Positions 7,649-10,394 of a stretch of 10,394 nucleotides of DNA are shown here, piece after piece. Source of the DNA: Actinomycetes bacterium (GTDB lineage: Bacteria > Actinomycetota > Actinomycetes > S36-B12 > UBA5976). The notes under the pieces are model-generated. The model had not been told where the DNA came from. It saw only the letters and a program-made list of their open reading frames with translations, and did not search any database. Both the position numbers and the translations under genes were made by a program. The stretch's first letter is position 1. The number at the start of each line of letters is the position of its first letter. The stretch spans positions 1 to 10,394 of the forward strand of contig JAJXSV010000066.1 of assembly GCA_021784375.1 (NCBI GenBank), written 5' to 3'.

Positions 7649-7680
7649 ACGACGACACCGGCCCACCTACTGTGGCCGCA
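7644..7680 (+). promoter_or_regulatory. Putative leaderless promoter of the ALDH-oxidase operon
   Basis: TTGTAA (7644-7649, four of six to TTGACA), an 18-bp spacer and TACTGT (7668-7673, TANNNT type) are followed by 6 nt and the ATG at 7680. The start of transcription would fall at or next to the start codon, and no Shine-Dalgarno is present. An imperfect inverted repeat (7659-7666 and 7672-7678) covers the -10 and could be an operator. Confidence 0.55.
7659..7678. repeat. Imperfect inverted repeat over the ALDH -10 box
   Basis: CGGCCCAC and GTGGCCG are inverted copies apart from one extra C in the left arm, separated by 5 nt (CTACT). The repeat brackets and partly overlaps the TACTGT -10. 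Its position is right for a repressor site, but it is short and GC-rich, so chance is possible. No regulator gene lies in the window. Confidence 0.35.
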
Positions 7681-9173
7681 TGTACGTATCGACGAATCCT
7701 GCGAACCTTGCTGACGAGGTTGCGCGCTATGAGCTCGCGACGGCCGATGAACTCGTCGGAGCGGCGAGGAGTGCGCACGATGCGCAGAAGGCGTGGGCAG
7801 CCGTGCCGGCGCCCGCGCGTGGCCGTGTCCTCGCCCAGGTGGGGCGCCTGATCGAGGCCAACAAGGAGGCCCTGGCGGGGCTCGTCACGCGCGAGATCGG
7901 CAAGGTCCATGCCGAGGCGCTCGGTGAGGTGCAGGAGGTCATCGACACCTGCGACTTCTTCCTCGGCGAGGGGCGTCGGCTCTACGGGCAGACCGTCCCC
8001 TCGGAGATGCCGGACAAGCAGTTGTTCACTTTCCGCATGCCGGTGGGCACGGCGTTCATCATCACCGCCTCGAACTTCCCGACGGCTGTGCCGAGCTGGT
8101 ACATCGTCCCCGCGCTGCTCACCGGGAACACCGTGGTGTGGAAGCCCGCGGAGACCGCGGGTGCGGTGGCCAACGCCATGACCGCCCTCTTCCACGCCGG
8201 TGGGGTGCCGAAGGACGTCCTGCAGTGCGTGATCGCGGACGGCGCCACCACCGCGGAGGCGCTGCCCCGGGTGCTGGAGTCGAAGTACGTGCAGAAGGTC
8301 GGGTTCACCGGGTCCACGGCCATCGGACGCAGCATCGGCGAGCTGTGCGGGCGCCACCTCCAGTCGGCGACGTTGGAACTCGGCGGCAAGAACCCCATGA
8401 TCATCATGCCCGACGCCGACATCGACCTCGCCGTCGAAGGTGCGCTCTTCGCGGGCTTCGCCACCGCGGGCCAACGCTGCACGTCGCTCGGCACGCTGTG
8501 GGTGCATCGCTCCATCTACGACACCATGAAGTCGCGCTGGGTGCACGCCGTGGAGCAGGCTCGCATCGGCGACCCCATGCAGGACGTGCTGTTCGGCCCC
8601 ATGATCAGCCAGACCTACCTCGACAACCACATGCGCCACCTCGACTGGGTGGAGTCGCATCACAAGGTGCTCGGCTCGACCGGGGTGGGACGCATCACGA
8701 GCAGCAACCCCCGCAACGGTTTCGTCGGAGACCCCGACGCCGGCATCTTCGCCCACCCGACCATCGTCGAGGGCGTGGTGCCGGGCGACCGGCTGTACGC
8801 CAACGAGACCTTCGGACCACTGGTGGGGCTGGGAGTCTTCGACACCTTGGACGAGGCCATCGAACTGGCGAACGGCCACGGTTACGGGCTGTCGTCCGCG
8901 ATATACAGCAACGATCCCAAGACGATCTGGCGCTTCCGCGAGGGGATCAGCGCGGGCATGGTGTCGGTGAACAACTCCACGTCCGGCGCGGAAGCGCATC
9001 TGCCCTTTGGCGGCAACGGCAATTCCGGCAATGGCTCACGACAGAGCGGCATCTGGGTCCTCGACCAGTTCACGCGCTGGCAGGCGCTGAACTGGGACTA
9101 CTCAGGGAAGCTGCAGAAGGCGCAGATGGACGTCATGGAGCTCCCGTACGACCCGGCGTTCCGACTCGCATGA
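7680..9173 (+). CDS. NAD(P)-dependent aldehyde dehydrogenase family protein
   Basis: A full-length (497-residue) ALDH-superfamily enzyme that oxidises an aldehyde to an acid with NAD(P)+. All catalytic landmarks are present: N132 in TASNFPTA, the coenzyme loop GFTGSTAIG, the general base E233 in LELGGKNP, the nucleophile C267 in GQRCTS (34 residues after E233, the standard spacing) and E376 in NETFGP. The C-terminal oligomerisation part reads SGAEAHLPFGG, then a glycine/asparagine-rich stretch, then a long tail WDYSGKLQKAQMD. This tail recalls the ALDH7 / semialdehyde-dehydrogenase branch (aminoadipate, piperideine-6-carboxylate or 2-oxoglutarate semialdehyde), but I cannot fix the substrate. 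The start ATG at 7680 coincides with the predicted transcription start. The stop overlaps the ATG of the FAD oxidoreductase, so both are probably made together; an amine oxidase that releases aldehyde would be a natural partner. Confidence 0.93.
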   Translation: MYVSTNPANLADEVARYELATADELVGAARSAHDAQKAWAAVPAPARGRVLAQVGRLIEANKEALAGLVTREIGKVHAEALGEVQEVIDTCDFFLGEGRRLYGQTVPSEMPDKQLFTFRMPVGTAFIITASNFPTAVPSWYIVPALLTGNTVVWKPAETAGAVANAMTALFHAGGVPKDVLQCVIADGATTAEALPRVLESKYVQKVGFTGSTAIGRSIGELCGRHLQSATLELGGKNPMIIMPDADIDLAVEGALFAGFATAGQRCTSLGTLWVHRSIYDTMKSRWVHAVEQARIGDPMQDVLFGPMISQTYLDNHMRHLDWVESHHKVLGSTGVGRITSSNPRNGFVGDPDAGIFAHPTIVEGVVPGDRLYANETFGPLVGLGVFDTLDEAIELANGHGYGLSSAIYSNDPKTIWRFREGISAGMVSVNNSTSGAEAHLPFGGNGNSGNGSRQSGIWVLDQFTRWQALNWDYSGKLQKAQMDVMELPYDPAFRLA

Positions 9174-10321
9174 GCCGGCTGCCGGAGCGCGCCGACGTGG
9201 TGATCGTCGGTGGGGGAGTGATGGGCGCGTCGGCCGCGTTCCACCTGGCCGAGGCCGGCGTCGACGTGGTGCTCGTGGAGCGCGCCGATCTCGCGAGCGG
9301 GTCCACCGTGAAGGCCGCGGGCGGGGTGCGCGCCAACTTCTCCGATGCGTTGAACATCGCCCTGGGCAAGCGCTCACTCGAGGCCTTCGAGGCCTTCGGC
9401 ACCCGGCCCGGCCAGGACATCGACCTGCACCAGCCGGGCTACCTGTTCGTGCTCACGCGGTCCGAGGACGTCGACCTCTTCGCGGCCTCGGTGGCGTTGC
9501 AGAACTCCCTCGGGGTCGCCTCCCGCATGCTGACGCCCGCCGAGGCGCAGCAGCTCTCGCCCTACCTGCGCATCGACGATGTGCTGGCCGCGGCCTACTC
9601 TCCGCGCGACGGGCACTGCTCACCGGAGTCCGTCGTACTCGGCTACGCGAACGGCGCGCGGCGGCACGGTGCGTCCGTGGTCACGCACTGTGAGGTCCTC
9701 GGCATCGCCCATGACTCCGGCACCGTCAGTGCAGTGCACACGAGCCTGGGCTCGATTGCGACGTCCGCCGTCATGGACTGCGCGGGCGCCTGGTCGCCTC
9801 AGGTCGCAGCCATGGTGGGGCTGGAGCTGCCGGTCACGCCCTACAAGCGCGAGATCGTGGTGACCGATCCCGTGCCGGGCCTGCCCCCGGACCTCGCGTT
9901 CACCATCGACTACGCGAGTTCGTTCTACTACCACCGGGAGGGCGCGAGCCTGCTCATGGGCTTCAGCGACCAGACGGTGCCGGCCGGCTTCGACCTGGGG
10001 CGTGATGAGCAGTTCCTCGAGCGTCTGGCGGATCATGCGGAGCGTCGTGCACCGGCGGTGCTCGATGTCGGCATCCGCACGGGCTGGGCCGGTCTCTACG
10101 AGGACACACCGGATCACAACGCCCTGCTCGGCGAGTGGGTCGGTGTCTCGCGCTTCTTCTACGCCACCGGCTTCTCCGGGCACGGCTTCCTGCAGGGACC
10201 GGCGGTCGGGGAGATCCTGCGCGACCAGTACCTGTGCCGCACGCCCTTCATCGACGTCACGCCGTTGCGCGTCGAGCGCTTCGCCGAGGGCGCGCTGCGG
10301 CCCGAGCGCAACATCGTCTGA
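9170..10321 (+). CDS. FAD-dependent oxidoreductase, DAO family (sarcosine oxidase beta / amino-acid oxidase-like)
   Basis: A 383-residue DAO-family flavoenzyme, the family that oxidises C-N bonds of glycine derivatives, D-amino acids or cyclic amines such as proline and pipecolate. The N-terminal Rossmann motif is VVIVGGGVMGASAAFHLAEAG with G14, G16 and G19, and E37 at the end of the second strand binds the ADP ribose. The ASGSTVKAAGGVR segment (42-54) after it resembles sarcosine oxidase beta-type proteins and lacks a histidine for covalent flavin attachment of the dimethylglycine dehydrogenase kind. The C-terminal PDHNALLG and YATGFSGHGFLQGP motifs form the FAD/substrate site typical of the group. 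The ATG at 9170 overlaps the ALDH stop as ATGA. The same frame is open farther upstream, but that part is a shadow of the ALDH gene. The product is soluble, with no signal peptide. The substrate is unknown. Confidence 0.92.
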   Translation: MSRLPERADVVIVGGGVMGASAAFHLAEAGVDVVLVERADLASGSTVKAAGGVRANFSDALNIALGKRSLEAFEAFGTRPGQDIDLHQPGYLFVLTRSEDVDLFAASVALQNSLGVASRMLTPAEAQQLSPYLRIDDVLAAAYSPRDGHCSPESVVLGYANGARRHGASVVTHCEVLGIAHDSGTVSAVHTSLGSIATSAVMDCAGAWSPQVAAMVGLELPVTPYKREIVVTDPVPGLPPDLAFTIDYASSFYYHREGASLLMGFSDQTVPAGFDLGRDEQFLERLADHAERRAPAVLDVGIRTGWAGLYEDTPDHNALLGEWVGVSRFFYATGFSGHGFLQGPAVGEILRDQYLCRTPFIDVTPLRVERFAEGALRPERNIV

Positions 10322-10323
10322 CC

Positions 10324-10339
10324 CGGCAGCGCGCTGCCG
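10324..10339. terminator. Perfect 16-nt palindrome after the ALDH-oxidase operon
   Basis: CGGCAGCGCGCTGCCG is a perfect palindrome starting 3 nt after the oxidoreductase stop; as RNA it forms a 6-bp stem with a CGCG loop. It is well placed to end the operon, but no T-run follows, so it would be a weak or U-less terminator. The rest of the window (10340-10394) holds no recognisable gene. Confidence 0.45.
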
Positions 10340-10394
10340 ACGACACGGGCGTGCCGCGGTGCGAGCGTGTGTTCCCCGGAAACCAGCATCTCCG

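Noticed and set aside
7633..7682. Inverted CATGCG / CGCATG pair at the edges of the divergent gap.
   Set aside because: It arises because both genes have CGC before ATG; six bases at the two start codons do not justify an operator call.
7392..8999. A 535-codon minus-strand frame spanning the intergenic gap between the ThDP-enzyme and ALDH genes.
   Set aside because: It is antisense to the ALDH gene and then runs out of frame into the ThDP gene, without any family motif.
8138..9169. N-terminal extension of the FAD oxidoreductase that would add about 344 residues.
   Set aside because: The added part is Arg/His-rich noise from another frame of the ALDH gene; the Rossmann motif begins normally a few residues after the ATG at 9170.
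10371..10380. TTCC-CC-GGAA inverted repeat near the right edge.
   Set aside because: Too short, and without enough flanking sequence to tell a site from chance.

Overview
The window is ordinary high-GC actinobacterial chromosome. The third codon positions are strongly G/C. The glycogen genes lie back to back, as in Mycobacterium tuberculosis (Rv1212c/Rv1213). The first gene is a MutT1-type Nudix plus histidine-phosphatase fusion, typical of Actinomycetota. Several genes appear to have leaderless promoters, with a TANNNT box 6-7 nt before the start codon, which is common in this phylum. I see no IS element, phage gene, CRISPR array, tRNA, rRNA or assembly-line cluster. Gene density is very high: the gaps between genes are 20-73 bp, and every same-strand gene pair overlaps by exactly 4 nt.

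Layout. (1) 2-925 (+): MutT1-like nucleotide-pool enzyme, cut off at the left edge, ending in a hairpin that carries its stop codon in the loop. (2) 977-2200 (-) glgC and 2269-3429 (+) glgA/glgM: a divergent glycogen / maltose-1-phosphate pair sharing a 68-bp promoter region. (3) 3426-4382 (+): an EamA/DMT-type permease overlapping the end of glgA. (4) 4403-6001 (-) an MFS_3 exporter and 5998-7635 (-) a thiamine-diphosphate enzyme of the acetolactate synthase / 2-oxoacid decarboxylase superfamily, which form one overlapping operon read right to left. (5) 7680-9173 (+) an aldehyde dehydrogenase and 9170-10321 (+) an FAD-dependent DAO-family amine/amino-acid oxidoreductase, a second overlapping operon divergent from the first. 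A palindrome follows it, and 55 bp without a recognisable gene close the window.

How the genes may work together. GlgC makes ADP-glucose, and the GlgA/GlgM glycosyltransferase uses it to make alpha-glucan or maltose-1-phosphate. The right half looks like a small catabolic island. An FAD oxidase could make a 2-oxo compound or an aldehyde, the ThDP enzyme could decarboxylate the 2-oxoacid, and the ALDH could oxidise the aldehyde, with the MFS protein moving substrate or product. The chemistry fits a route such as the 2-ketoarginine one (AruI plus an ALDH), but the substrate cannot be read from sequence. The most notable regulatory feature is the 44-bp gap between the ThDP-enzyme and ALDH genes: their divergent promoters overlap physically, with the -10 of one lying on the -35 of the other, and both transcripts appear leaderless. 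I found no convincing new biological system.
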